Of a DNA stretch of 64,000 nt, positions 24,083-32,910 are shown in pieces. The notes beneath the pieces were generated by a model. The model saw only the letters and a program-made list of their open reading frames with translations. It searched no databases and was not told the DNA's origin. Position numbers and translations under genes: made by a program. Origin of the DNA: LZORAL124-50-18 sp051208045 (GTDB lineage: Bacteria; Pseudomonadota; Gammaproteobacteria; Pseudomonadales; Oleiphilaceae); the NCBI GenBank assembly GCA_051208045.1, contig JBPJFY010000002.1, positions 310,001 to 374,000 of the forward strand. Reading direction: 5' to 3'. Numbering within the stretch: position 1 is the stretch's first letter; the number at the start of each line of letters is the position of its first letter.

Positions 24083-24691
24083 ATGGGAATGCCAGAATTG
24101 CACCTTTCATCCCGCGCAAAGAATAATAACGTGCTTACGGACCTGGACCTGGACCTGATAAAGCAGATTGCCCGTGAAAACATGGCAGCATTTGACGAAT
24201 TCTGCCGACGCCATCATCAAGGGCTCTACCACTTTTTGCTCCGCACGTTGCAGCGACCTGAGCTGGTAGAGGAGGTGTTGAATGCCACGCTGTTTGTCGT
24301 GTGGCAAAAGGCTCACACCTTTCGGGGCGATGCAAAGCCGAGTACCTGGCTCTACGGTATCGCCTACAACAAAGCGATGAAGGCCGTGAGCCAGCTACAG
24401 CGTGTTCCCGAGTATGAGGCGGCCGAATTGTCGGAAATAATGGAGGCTGAAGCGGACATTCCCGAACAGCTCTCCGCAGATAGGCAAACACAGGAGCATA
24501 TTCAACGTGCACTCTGTGGCTTATCGCCGGAGCACCGCGCAGTGGTGGAGCTGACGTATTTTCACGGCTATACCGTGACCGAAATTGGCAGCATCATCGG
24601 GTGTCCCGCCAACACGGTCAAAACACGCATGTTCCATGCTCGATCCAAGTTAAAACACCTGTTATCCCGCACCTTTCGCCAAGGAGTGTAA
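24083..24691 (+). CDS. ECF-type RNA polymerase sigma factor
   Basis: A 202-residue sigma-70 family protein, with region 2 at about residues 35-100 (FDEFCRRHHQGLYHFLLRTL, then STWLYGIAYNKAMK) and region 4 at about 140-195 (LSPEHRAVVELTYFHGYTVTEIGSIIGCPANTVKTRMFHARSKL). The start lacks a strong ribosome-binding site, and a GTG at about 24131 is an alternative. It is followed after 6 bases by its zinc-type anti-sigma gene. Divergent position suggests that it controls the lipoprotein/cytochrome/barrel genes and itself. Confidence 0.92.
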   Translation: MGMPELHLSSRAKNNNVLTDLDLDLIKQIARENMAAFDEFCRRHHQGLYHFLLRTLQRPELVEEVLNATLFVVWQKAHTFRGDAKPSTWLYGIAYNKAMKAVSQLQRVPEYEAAELSEIMEAEADIPEQLSADRQTQEHIQRALCGLSPEHRAVVELTYFHGYTVTEIGSIIGCPANTVKTRMFHARSKLKHLLSRTFRQGV

Positions 24692-24697
24692 GCAGTC

Positions 24698-25381
24698 ATG
24701 ACTGAAGTAGAATTCAATGATGTACACCAGCGCGTGTCGGCCATGTTGCCCTGGTATGTGAATCAGACCCTTGACCCGGAGGAAGACCGCGAGGTGGAGG
24801 CGCACTTGAATCACTGCCTCGTGTGCCGACAGGAGGTAGCCCTGCAACGGAATGTGCAGCAGGCCGTTGCCAGTGCGGATGTGGGTGAAGAATCCCTGAG
24901 CCGTTCCATGCAGACATTGCACCAGCGCATCAGCCAGGAACAACAGCGCAGACAACCTCGGAAATCTCCCTGGTGGCAGGGACTTCAACACTTTGTGGCG
25001 ATGCTCAAGCAAAGCCCGATGGGTATTCAGGGCGCGCTTCTGGCCCAAACTGCAGCGCTCGTGATTGCGCTGGGCTTTATCGGGTTCGGGGGCACGCCGC
25101 AGGTGATGCATTACGAAACCTTGTCGAGTTCCGGTGTATCGACCATCACAGCCGACGGGGCATCGCCTTTGTATAATGTGATATTCGCGCAGGATCTGAC
25201 CGTGACGGAAATGCAGCGGGTGCTGAATGAAGAGGCGTTGCAGATTCATGCCGGCCCCTCTCCTGCCGGTGCTTTTTTACTGGCGGAAGCGGCGGTCAAC
25301 GCGCATACTCTCGAAACCGATGAACGCATTCAGCAGCTAAACCACCGGCCGCAGATACGCTTTGCGACCCTGGCGAAATAA
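24698..25381 (+). CDS. zinc-type (zf-HC2) membrane anti-sigma factor
   Basis: A 227-residue single-pass membrane protein. The N-terminal anti-sigma zinc motif is visible as H36-x3-C40-x2-C43 (HLNHCLVC). A basic segment at about 80-92 precedes a membrane helix at about 112-131, and the C-terminal 95 residues are periplasmic. It should hold the adjacent ECF sigma factor inactive until a periplasmic signal releases it. The next gene, 14 bases on, is a subtilase lipoprotein that could act in that signal path. Confidence 0.88.
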   Translation: MTEVEFNDVHQRVSAMLPWYVNQTLDPEEDREVEAHLNHCLVCRQEVALQRNVQQAVASADVGEESLSRSMQTLHQRISQEQQRRQPRKSPWWQGLQHFVAMLKQSPMGIQGALLAQTAALVIALGFIGFGGTPQVMHYETLSSSGVSTITADGASPLYNVIFAQDLTVTEMQRVLNEEALQIHAGPSPAGAFLLAEAAVNAHTLETDERIQQLNHRPQIRFATLAK

Positions 25382-25395
25382 TTCGGAGACAGAGG

Positions 25396-26565
25396 ATGGC
25401 CTTACAGCGCGTACACCGGATTTTTTTCGGCATATTGATGGTGGTGATGGCGATGGTGATGGGAGGATGTGCCCACCAAACCGTCGAGGATACCAGCCCA
25501 CAGGAAACCTTTCTGGTGACTGTAGTCAGTGCCGATGCCAGTCAACTGCAAGGCATCGCACAGACGCTGGGGCAGGAGTATGCACTCACGCTGAAAAATG
25601 ACTGGCCGCTGGTTTCGATTGATATTCACTGTTTTATATTTCAGACAGCGAAGACGCGGGATCTCAACGATTTGTTCCACCGCCTTCGCATCGATCCACG
25701 TGTGGATTCGGTGCAGCCCATTCATCAGTATGACCTGTTGGCGTCCACGACAGATGATCAATCCGACCTGCAATATGCGGTAAAAGCTATCAAGGCGGAT
25801 CGTGTGCACCCGTGGGTGACGGGGCGAGGGGTGACGGTGGGTGTAATCGATACCGGTGTGGATGTCGCACATTCGGATCTGGCAGGCCGGGTAACCCTCA
25901 GTAAAAACTTTGTGGGTAAAACGACGGATGAGGCGTACGCTGAAGTGCATGGTACGGCGGTGGCAGGCGTGATCGCCGCCCGAGCGGACAACGGGCAAGG
26001 TATTGTGGGCGTCGCTCCGGAGGCCAACATCGTGGCTTTGCGTGGGTGTTGGCAGAGTGAGCACAGCCAAAAAGGGCAGTGCAACAGCCTGTCCCTTGCC
26101 AAAGCCATTGACTACGCGGTGACACACAATATCCACATTCTGAATCTCAGCCTGCAGGGGCCGCATGATCCCATCATCGAGCGTTTGCTGGAACGCGCTT
26201 TGAAACAAGGAACGGTAGTGGTTGCGGCGTTCGACACTAATCCGGCGATGGGCTTTCCCGCCTCCATGGCGGAGGTCATCGCGGTGGCGGCAGTGTCAGA
26301 CCACATCGATGAAGGCCCGATGAAGCGAAAACTGGTGGCTGCGCCCGGCGTAGACATTCTCACCACGGTCCCTCAGGGGCAATACGACCTGCTGCGTGGC
26401 AGTTCCCTGGCCGCGGCCCATGTCACCGGCCTGGTTGCGCTGTTACGACAACAAAACACCCGCATGACGTCGGGGGAGATCGCTGCATTGTTGCATGCGT
26501 CGGCCTGGGAAGGTTCGCAGCTCGGGGTGGTGGATGCGTGCAAAGCGCTGAGTTTGAATTGTTGA
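25396..26565 (+). CDS. S8 (subtilisin-like) serine peptidase lipoprotein
   Basis: A 389-residue lipoprotein (GGC, Cys25) with a propeptide-like region to about residue 115 and an S8 domain after it. The catalytic triad is visible: Asp152 (IDTGVD), His185 (HGTAVAGV) and Ser337 (GSSLAAAH). The usual oxyanion-hole Asn (AAGN) is Asp280 here (AAFDTNP), a change known from the proprotein convertase PC2. Co-transcribed with the sigma/anti-sigma pair, it may process the anti-sigma factor or envelope proteins; that is inference. Confidence 0.88.
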   Translation: MALQRVHRIFFGILMVVMAMVMGGCAHQTVEDTSPQETFLVTVVSADASQLQGIAQTLGQEYALTLKNDWPLVSIDIHCFIFQTAKTRDLNDLFHRLRIDPRVDSVQPIHQYDLLASTTDDQSDLQYAVKAIKADRVHPWVTGRGVTVGVIDTGVDVAHSDLAGRVTLSKNFVGKTTDEAYAEVHGTAVAGVIAARADNGQGIVGVAPEANIVALRGCWQSEHSQKGQCNSLSLAKAIDYAVTHNIHILNLSLQGPHDPIIERLLERALKQGTVVVAAFDTNPAMGFPASMAEVIAVAAVSDHIDEGPMKRKLVAAPGVDILTTVPQGQYDLLRGSSLAAAHVTGLVALLRQQNTRMTSGEIAALLHASAWEGSQLGVVDACKALSLNC

Positions 26566-26581
26566 TCGGCTGGGGCGCAAA

Positions 26582-27169
26582 TTAGATGCCGTTATAGTGT
26601 ACTCGCTGGTTTCGTCTGTCATGATAACCTTGTACACGGGCAATCGCATTTCGTAAACTTTCCCTTTCCCGCGTAAAAACTTCATAGCCTCCGGGAGTCG
26701 TTAAAATGCGGCGAGCGATACCGTGGGCGGTAAGAAAAATATCCATCGCGTTACTGTCAGGAACATCAAAAGGACACCCACCGTTGGTTGCAAGATAGCC
26801 ATACATCGTTTGAGCTAGAAACGCGGCTCCTTCGGAATCCAGAAAATGTAATGTGGCGCGGTGATAATCTTCAATGGCATGTGTGGCTTCGTGAACGATC
26901 AACGCTTTTTCCGCCGGCGTATGGGCTTCCATAAAGGGCAAACGAATCACATCACGGCTGGTTGCACTGGTACCGTGGACATAGGAACCCGCGCCCATGA
27001 GACGGTTATCGCCATTAACTTCGCAGCTAAGACGAGTATGTCGAATACCCCTGGCAATGGTGCTATAATCGTGGCCCGATATTCGGACGGGGCCAAACCT
27101 GAAGTTTATGCGTTGAACTCTCTGCTCGCCCAGCACAGCAATAACCATTCTATCTTCGACTGACATCAT
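26582..27169 (-). CDS. putative HExxH zinc metallopeptidase-like protein
   Basis: A 195-residue protein with no signal peptide. H93-E-A-T-H97 is followed 16 residues later by a glutamate in DSEGAAFLAQ (E113), a gluzincin-like spacing. The motif is preceded by a TPAEKALIVHEATHAIED helix. The N-terminal 80 residues contain FRFGPVRISGHDYST and resemble no family I know. AAGGAG lies about 11 bases upstream of the start. It converges on the S8 peptidase gene. The substrate, and whether it is an active peptidase, are unknown. Confidence 0.55.
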   Translation of the reverse strand: MMSVEDRMVIAVLGEQRVQRINFRFGPVRISGHDYSTIARGIRHTRLSCEVNGDNRLMGAGSYVHGTSATSRDVIRLPFMEAHTPAEKALIVHEATHAIEDYHRATLHFLDSEGAAFLAQTMYGYLATNGGCPFDVPDSNAMDIFLTAHGIARRILTTPGGYEVFTRERESLRNAIARVQGYHDRRNQRVHYNGI

Positions 27170-27373
27170 TTTGATTGTTTCTCCTTTTTATAGATCTCAA
27201 CAGTTAGCGCCCCACTCATACAATCCCCATCAGTTGAAATATAAACTTAGCCAATTTATTTTGATTTTGTGATGAAATTCTAACCAAAGGGGCTCATTGT
27301 TCTCCGAATACACTCTTCAACCGGGCTTGGCCTCATTCCCAATGAGTATTCATGAGGAGCCAGAATAATCACA

Positions 27374-27997
27374 CTACAACAGCACGTTGATTGCAATTGT
27401 CAGCACGCCCATTGCCAGGAACAGGCCGATGATGATTCTAATGCCGTAGGAGAGTCGGTCTGACCAGTTGCCGACTGTGGCGTCCGCCTGATCGGTTTCG
27501 CTAACCTGCGTATTGAGCATTGCGGCGATGGTGCCTGCCCATTGCCGTGCATCAGCGTGGTTGGCTGTGGAGTCAATCAGATATCGACAGCCACTATTCG
27601 TTGCAAGCAGTACCTTGTAGGACACGTGAATGGTGGACTCATACTGTCGGTCATCGAATTTGGAAAAGCGTGAGCCGGAGGTCACGTGTTTTTGAATCAA
27701 AATGGCGGAGACCTGTTGAGAAGTCAGCTCGGTGGTAACCTGAAACACAAACCAGCCGCGGCGCAGACGGATGTTTTTCCTGTCGATATCTGTCTCCCGT
27801 TTGAATCCCGTGACGCCTACACCTACGGCGGCGAGAATCAGGCCGGCGAAGCTGAAAATCCCCTGTCCGAAATAGAGCCCGCCCACCAGCAGAGCGGCGC
27901 CCAGCAGGCTGTAGAGAATGCCGCCTAAGACAAGTCGGTCGCGGCGTTCCTTGATGGGGAAGGTGATTTCTATTTCAGTGTTCACGGTTTCGGTCAT
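27374..27997 (-). CDS. membrane protein of unknown function
   Basis: A 207-residue protein started at the ATG at 27997. Two adjacent membrane helices at about residues 23-62 (LVLGGILYSLLGAALLVGGLYF) are followed by a soluble domain with RRGWFVFQVTTELTSQQVSAI and YLIDSTANHADARQWAGTIAAML, which resembles a membrane-linked PH-like module. A final hydrophobic segment ends the protein. No family is confidently recognised. It is a single gene on the minus strand. Confidence 0.6.
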   Translation of the reverse strand: MTETVNTEIEITFPIKERRDRLVLGGILYSLLGAALLVGGLYFGQGIFSFAGLILAAVGVGVTGFKRETDIDRKNIRLRRGWFVFQVTTELTSQQVSAILIQKHVTSGSRFSKFDDRQYESTIHVSYKVLLATNSGCRYLIDSTANHADARQWAGTIAAMLNTQVSETDQADATVGNWSDRLSYGIRIIIGLFLAMGVLTIAINVLL

Positions 27998-28256
27998 CCA
28001 TTGGTATGAAGCGGATGCTTGGCCTGGCGATTGCCTTGCCAATCATACGTGGCCATCGTTTGAACATCAGGGCTAAATAACCGACTTGGAAAATAGCGTA
28101 AACCGGATCTTACCCAGATAACGAAAATGGTTAAAACGTCAGAAAATTTTACTATCAAATTTTAGCCAATTCTCTAGCCTTTGGGGAATTATTAAAAATG
28201 ACTAATGTGGCGTCATATATGCATTTTCTTCACAAAGCCACGAATTGGAGGTCGAA

Positions 28257-29183
28257 ATGAAAAATTTATTGGCACTCTGTTTCACTTTATTTCTGTCGCT
28301 GCCAGTCAGCGTTGCTCATGCCACTGCCATGCAAGTGGCAAGCAATGGTAACTGCTCCACCAATGATGTTCAGATTGGTGGAATTAAACCAATTACCGCT
28401 GGCGGTCTTGGGTCGAATGTTGGGGGCATGACCTATCCTATTGATGCGACAAGATGTCTCGGCTATGTCACAGATCCCGACAACGATTGGGGCAATGATC
28501 CGTCACCAAACATTGGTGCATTGGGGGATGGGCTACTTAATGAAGAGATTTCTAACCAAGGTTACTACATACCTGGAGACTATTTTCTGACCAATCCAAA
28601 AGATTCCATGGTTGACCTGGACGGAGATGGGGATGCAACTGACCCTGGCTGGATAAGGCTCGGTGGCAGTGAGACCGGAGGCACAGGGGAGTGGTCATTC
28701 GAGTATGACTTTATCAATGGCTATGACCTTGACGCCGTGCTGGATATCACCTTTGGCACCACTGTAGTCAACGGTGAAATCTTGGGTTACTGGAGCTTGT
28801 TCGTTGACCCGTTGGCGATCCCCTTCGCTACACAGGCTTTGGGGCGTCCGTCCATTTTCGACCACCTTGCTTTCGTGCTAAAAGGTCCGAATACCAACCG
28901 GCAGGGGGAGGATCAATTTGGCGAGTGGGCGGTGTATGATTTTAATTTCCACGACTTGATTGATGATGGTTTGGACGTCAGTCTGGGGGATACTGCATAT
29001 TTCTTTGAGGGAACTTGGGATGCGGCCAACATTTTTGATGGTAAAGATACCTCTCATATCAGCATATGGGCTCACGATCCACCCGCAGGAGACACTGAAA
29101 TACCGCTTCCTACTACTTTGACATTACTCTTACTTGGGCTGGTTGGACTGGGGGCAAACCATTCAAAGAAGCCATGCAGATAG
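28257..29183 (+). CDS. secreted protein with PEP-CTERM-like sorting tail
   Basis: A 308-residue exported protein. GGAGG stands 7 bases before the ATG at 28257. A signal peptide ends near AHAT (residue 23). The body contains an acidic VDLDGDGDATDPGW loop that may bind calcium, and is rich in G, D and aromatic residues. The C-terminus is IPLPTT, a hydrophobic helix and a basic KK..R end, the tripartite layout of PEP-CTERM sorting signals but with PLP in place of PEP. Such proteins are usually handled by an exosortase, which is not in this window. Confidence 0.65.
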   Translation: MKNLLALCFTLFLSLPVSVAHATAMQVASNGNCSTNDVQIGGIKPITAGGLGSNVGGMTYPIDATRCLGYVTDPDNDWGNDPSPNIGALGDGLLNEEISNQGYYIPGDYFLTNPKDSMVDLDGDGDATDPGWIRLGGSETGGTGEWSFEYDFINGYDLDAVLDITFGTTVVNGEILGYWSLFVDPLAIPFATQALGRPSIFDHLAFVLKGPNTNRQGEDQFGEWAVYDFNFHDLIDDGLDVSLGDTAYFFEGTWDAANIFDGKDTSHISIWAHDPPAGDTEIPLPTTLTLLLLGLVGLGANHSKKPCR

Positions 29184-29521
29184 CGGAATCATTGGGAGAG
29201 CAGCATCCTGCTCTCTGCCCCCTAAAAATGAGCCCACTGGGCCGAAGAGTATTCAATATGTCGGGCTTTTTAACTTGAATTGACATAGTCACTCTTGTTT
29301 CGGAGATCAAAATTTGTTTCTGTCACTGCTTGCTACCTCGATGCAAGATCTAGGGCATGATGACGTTTCATTCTCGGTTTCTGGTGTGACTAAAATTCCC
29401 TCATGCGCTCACGTAGAATGACTAAATCACGTCCATTTCGCCTGGCCGGACTGAAAAAGGCATCGATCTCAGCTTTGAAAGTAGCGGCGGTGTGATATTT
29501 GGATTTGAAATCGTGCGTACT
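29184..29521. other. 338-bp intergenic region
   Basis: No gene is convincing here. The start of the region holds one hairpin (29196-29215). The rest is unremarkable AT-richer sequence between the converging PEP-CTERM-like gene and the puuD end of the purine operon. Confidence 0.5.
29196..29215 (+). terminator. hairpin after the PEP-CTERM-like gene
   Basis: GAGAGCAG (29196-29203) pairs perfectly with CTGCTCTC (29208-29215) around a CATC loop, 13 bases after the stop codon. No T-tract follows, so the hairpin is clear but a terminator role is tentative. Confidence 0.45.
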
Positions 29522-30709
29522 CTACCCCTCTGTATCCCCCAACCAATCAACCAACTTCTCCCGCTCCTCTGCCGTCATCCCGGTCACGTTCCCCAGCGGC
29601 ATATACTGGTTCTGCACGACCTGCTGAATCTGCACGCGGTGTTGCTTCGCGTGGGCAATGGTTTCCACCACAAAGCCCGCGGGTGGGGCGGCGAAGCCCG
29701 GCTGGGTGGGCCGCTCGGCGTGGCAGGTGGTGCAGCGCTGCTGGATAACGGTGAGTGCCTGGGCATCTGTCCAGCCCGTTCTGCCGGATTGTGAAGTAGA
29801 CGTTGGCGAGGGTGCGATGGCCCAGGCAAGTGCGGCCAGAAGGAGTGCGGCCACGATCAGAATCCAGGGAGCCCGTTTGCCCTGATGCTTCAAGTTGAAG
29901 TAGTGTCGGGCAAAGGCAGAAATCAACCCGATGGCGGCCAGAATAGCCCAGTTGTAGGGGTGGCTGTAGGTCATGGGGTAATGGTTGCTGATCATGATAA
30001 AAATCAGCGGCAACGTGAAATAGTTGTTGTGGGTGGAGCGCAGCTTGGCGAATGCACCGAGCGTGGGATCGGGGGCCTTGCCTGCCTGCACCGCCTGCAC
30101 CAGCGCCTTTTGCGCGGGAATAATACCGAGAAACACATTCCCGGCCATCAGGGTACCCATCAACGCGCCCACATGCATGTAGGCGGCGCGTGGGGCCAGG
30201 AGCTGGCACGCCAGCCAGGTCGCGGCGACCAGCACGGCAAATATCACGAGTCCGAACAGCGCTCCTCGGTTTTTCAATGGGGTGCGTAGCAGACCTTCAT
30301 ACACCAGTACGCCCACGAGGATGAATCCCAGACCAAACGCGATTGCCCCGGTCGGGCCCAGCGTCGGGTTTGCCGCGTTGACCAGAAAGCTCTCGGCATT
30401 GGCATAGTACACAATACCCAGCAGCACCATGCCGGTTAACCAGGTCGTGTAGGCTTCCCACTTAAACCAGTGCAGGGTGGCTGGCATGGTTTCCGGGCCG
30501 AGTTGATACTTGGCCACTTCGTAAAAGCCCCCGCCATGAATGGCCCAGAGGTCTCCCTTTATGCCTTTGTCTTTCTTCCATTGGGGCGGCGGTTGCAGGC
30601 TGTTATCCAGCCAGACGAAGTAAAACGATGCACCGATCCAGGCAATGCCGGTGATGACATGAAACCACCGGAAAAACAGGTTCAACCAGTCCCAGAGATA
30701 GGCCGTCAT
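29522..30709 (-). CDS. puuD: membrane urate hydroxylase with C-terminal cytochrome c
   Basis: A 395-residue integral membrane protein that oxidises urate to 5-hydroxyisourate and passes electrons to a cytochrome c. The N-terminal domain (WLNLFFRWFHVITGIAWIGASFYFVWLD and about seven further helices) is the PuuD/Urate_ox_N type. The C-terminus holds a haem motif, C326-T-T-C-H330, followed by YMPLGN with a likely axial methionine. Its ATG overlaps the guaD stop by 4 bases. Last gene of the purine-degradation operon. Confidence 0.93.
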   Translation of the reverse strand: MTAYLWDWLNLFFRWFHVITGIAWIGASFYFVWLDNSLQPPPQWKKDKGIKGDLWAIHGGGFYEVAKYQLGPETMPATLHWFKWEAYTTWLTGMVLLGIVYYANAESFLVNAANPTLGPTGAIAFGLGFILVGVLVYEGLLRTPLKNRGALFGLVIFAVLVAATWLACQLLAPRAAYMHVGALMGTLMAGNVFLGIIPAQKALVQAVQAGKAPDPTLGAFAKLRSTHNNYFTLPLIFIMISNHYPMTYSHPYNWAILAAIGLISAFARHYFNLKHQGKRAPWILIVAALLLAALAWAIAPSPTSTSQSGRTGWTDAQALTVIQQRCTTCHAERPTQPGFAAPPAGFVVETIAHAKQHRVQIQQVVQNQYMPLGNVTGMTAEEREKLVDWLGDTEG

Positions 30710-32028
30710 GGGGTGGGGCCTCCCGCGTGCGTGTATCTGCAGTCGCCGGCAATGTAGGTAGCGTGAATAACCCGGTCATCCGCCAGGGTGATGAGGGCAA
30801 ACAATTGCTCCTCCAAGGTGCGGCAGCTGCGCATGCGAAAATCAAGCAATGGGGTCGCCTTGGGATCAACGACGATAAAGTCTGCCTCGTTGCCCGGCTG
30901 AAGTGACCCGATGCGATCCGCCAGTTGGAGCGTGCGGGCGTTGCCCAGCGTCGCCAGATACAGAGATTTGAGGGGCGACAGTGGCTGCCCCTGGAGCTGG
31001 CATACCTTGTAGGCTTCACCCAGCGTTCGGAACAGACTGAAACTGGTGCCACCGCCCACATCGGTAGCCACACTCAGGGGCACGCCTCGGTCCAAAAGCT
31101 GCCGTACATTCAGCAGGCCGCTGCCCAGAAACAGATTGGACGTGGGGCAGAAAGCAATGGACGCGCCGGTTTCCTGTAAGCGCTGGTGTTCGCGCTCCGT
31201 GAGATGGATGCCGTGGGCAAACACACTGTGGGCGTGCAGCAGGCCATAGTGGTCGTACACGTCCAGATAGTCGATGCGTTCCGGGAATAGTTCGCGCACA
31301 AAGGCGACTTCGTCCTGGTTTTCCGAGAGATGGGTTTGCAGGTAGGTACCGGGGTAACGCCGGCAGAGTTCACCGGCCTTTGCCAGTTGTTCTGAGGTGG
31401 AGGTGATGGCAAAACGGGGGGTGACCGCATACAGCTGTCGGCCCTGCCCATGCCAGCGTTCGATGAGCTGTGCGCTGTCTGCATAACTGCTGTCTGCGGT
31501 ATCGGTAAGCGTTTCCGGGGCATGCCGATCCATCATCACTTTGCCACAAATCATGCGGGTATTGCGCGCGCTTGATGCCTGAAAAAACGCGTCAACGGCC
31601 TGTGCATGCACGGTGGCAAACACAAGTGCGGTGGTGGTGCCGTTGCGGAGCAGCTCATCGACGAAAAACTCCGCCACGGTGCGCGCATAGCTGGCATCGC
31701 TGAACTGCTGCTCGGCAGGGAAGGTGTAGATGTTTAACCAGTCCAACAGTTGTTCGCCGTACGCGCCCATGACCTCCACTTGGGGGTAATGAATGTGCGT
31801 GTCGATCAATCCCGGCAGGAGAAGTTTGCCCCGGTAGTCGGTCACCGGCGTGTCCGGGGGGAGCGTAGCGAGCAGGTCAGTCGCTGCGCCAACAGAATGA
31901 ATGCGTCCATTCGCGGTAACGAGCAGCCCGTCCTCCCAGTAGTGATAGGCGTCAGCGCCCGCAGTGTCGGGATCGTCGAGAAACGTGAACACGGCAGCCC
32001 GGTAGGCGTGCAGGGTCGTTTCGGTCAT
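30706..32028 (-). CDS. guaD: guanine deaminase
   Basis: A 440-residue amidohydrolase converting guanine to xanthine, the substrate of the xanthine dehydrogenase in the same operon. The metal site is visible as LIDTHIHYPQ, and the branch-typical GTTTALVFATVH, LQTHLSENQDE, FAHGIHL and ATDVGGGTSFS blocks follow in order. It overlaps both neighbours by 4 bases (puuD downstream, allA upstream), implying coupled translation. Confidence 0.94.
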   Translation of the reverse strand: MTETTLHAYRAAVFTFLDDPDTAGADAYHYWEDGLLVTANGRIHSVGAATDLLATLPPDTPVTDYRGKLLLPGLIDTHIHYPQVEVMGAYGEQLLDWLNIYTFPAEQQFSDASYARTVAEFFVDELLRNGTTTALVFATVHAQAVDAFFQASSARNTRMICGKVMMDRHAPETLTDTADSSYADSAQLIERWHGQGRQLYAVTPRFAITSTSEQLAKAGELCRRYPGTYLQTHLSENQDEVAFVRELFPERIDYLDVYDHYGLLHAHSVFAHGIHLTEREHQRLQETGASIAFCPTSNLFLGSGLLNVRQLLDRGVPLSVATDVGGGTSFSLFRTLGEAYKVCQLQGQPLSPLKSLYLATLGNARTLQLADRIGSLQPGNEADFIVVDPKATPLLDFRMRSCRTLEEQLFALITLADDRVIHATYIAGDCRYTHAGGPTP

Positions 32029-32552
32029 CGGGCATCCTCCGTTATCCAGATTTCCTGGTGCGCAGGAAAGTGATACTCCTCGCAGTTGTTACCCGCACCT
32101 TGTCGGTCCACCACCAGAAAGTCGCTGACCCGATGCAGCGCCAGCAGGGGGTGGTGCCAGGTATTGGGGGCATAGCAGATGCCTTGATCTGCGCGGGCGT
32201 GAAACAGGTGCATGTGCTGTGGGTGCGGCTGAGTGACCGCCTCTGCGACGAGGATCAGGTAGGGCTGGCCCGAGAGGGGGTGAAAACTCTGGCTGCCGAG
32301 AGGGTGCCTTTCCAGCAGTTCGATACGCAGGGGGAGTGCCCGTGGTTGGCCCCGGAACAGGTTGATAACGAGTCGATCGTCGGGAGAGTCCGTGCGAAGC
32401 GTTGCCAGCGTATCAAACCGCTCGGTATTGCCGCCATTGATCCATTGGGGGGCGTGGCCCTCTGTGGCGACCACCTCGCCAAAGGGGGCAAACGCTGCCG
32501 CGGTAAGGGGGGTTGGGGTCAGTTCAATGCGCAGCCTGCTCTGTTCGCCCAT
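32025..32552 (-). CDS. allA: ureidoglycolate lyase
   Basis: A 175-residue cupin-type enzyme splitting ureidoglycolate into glyoxylate and urea, the last step of the pathway here. LTAAAFAPFGEVV opens the domain, and SQSFHPLSGQPYLILVA and GICYAPNTWHHPLLAL are the conserved blocks. The ATG at 32552 is preferred to an upstream in-frame start because it gives the usual length and leaves a single base after the uraH stop. Confidence 0.92.
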   Translation of the reverse strand: MGEQSRLRIELTPTPLTAAAFAPFGEVVATEGHAPQWINGGNTERFDTLATLRTDSPDDRLVINLFRGQPRALPLRIELLERHPLGSQSFHPLSGQPYLILVAEAVTQPHPQHMHLFHARADQGICYAPNTWHHPLLALHRVSDFLVVDRQGAGNNCEEYHFPAHQEIWITEDAR

Positions 32553-32553
32553 G

Positions 32554-32910
32554 TCAGCTGCCCCGATAGCTCGACACGCCGTGCGCGGAAATAAGCAACG
32601 GCACATGATAGTGCTGCTGGGGCTCGGTCAGGCGGAAGTCGAGGGTCACGCAGGGGTAGAAGCAGGTGAGTCCCTGCTTCGCAAAGTATGGATCGGTATG
32701 GAAACGGATGCGATACAGCCCGGCTTGTCGGGGCTGCCCGGCCAGCCAGTCGGTGATGCGTCCGTCGGTGTTGGTGACGCCTTCGGCAATGCGCTCCCAG
32801 CCATGGTGGGTGTCGTCCGGCCGGGTTTGACGGAAAAGCTCCACCGTCATCCCGGCCGCGGGCTGTCCTAAGTGGGTGTCCAACACATGCGTGGTAATCG
32901 GGCTGGTCAT
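32554..32910 (-). CDS. uraH: 5-hydroxyisourate hydrolase (transthyretin-like)
   Basis: A 118-residue enzyme that hydrolyses 5-hydroxyisourate, the PuuD product, to OHCU. It has the opening ITTHVLDTHLGQPAAGM, a central RIRFHTDPYF, and the diagnostic C-terminal YRGS tetrapeptide that separates these enzymes from true transthyretin. It overlaps uraD by 4 bases upstream. Confidence 0.95.
   Translation of the reverse strand: MTSPITTHVLDTHLGQPAAGMTVELFRQTRPDDTHHGWERIAEGVTNTDGRITDWLAGQPRQAGLYRIRFHTDPYFAKQGLTCFYPCVTLDFRLTEPQQHYHVPLLISAHGVSSYRGS

Noticed and set aside
28150..28175. AT-rich inverted repeat before the PEP-CTERM-like gene
   Set aside because: AAAATTT-type symmetry is expected by chance in such AT-rich sequence, and no conserved element or promoter spacing supports it.
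29547..30209. A 220-codon minus-strand frame inside puuD
   Set aside because: It is the puuD sequence read out of frame. The puuD frame has the membrane domain, haem motif and operon overlap.
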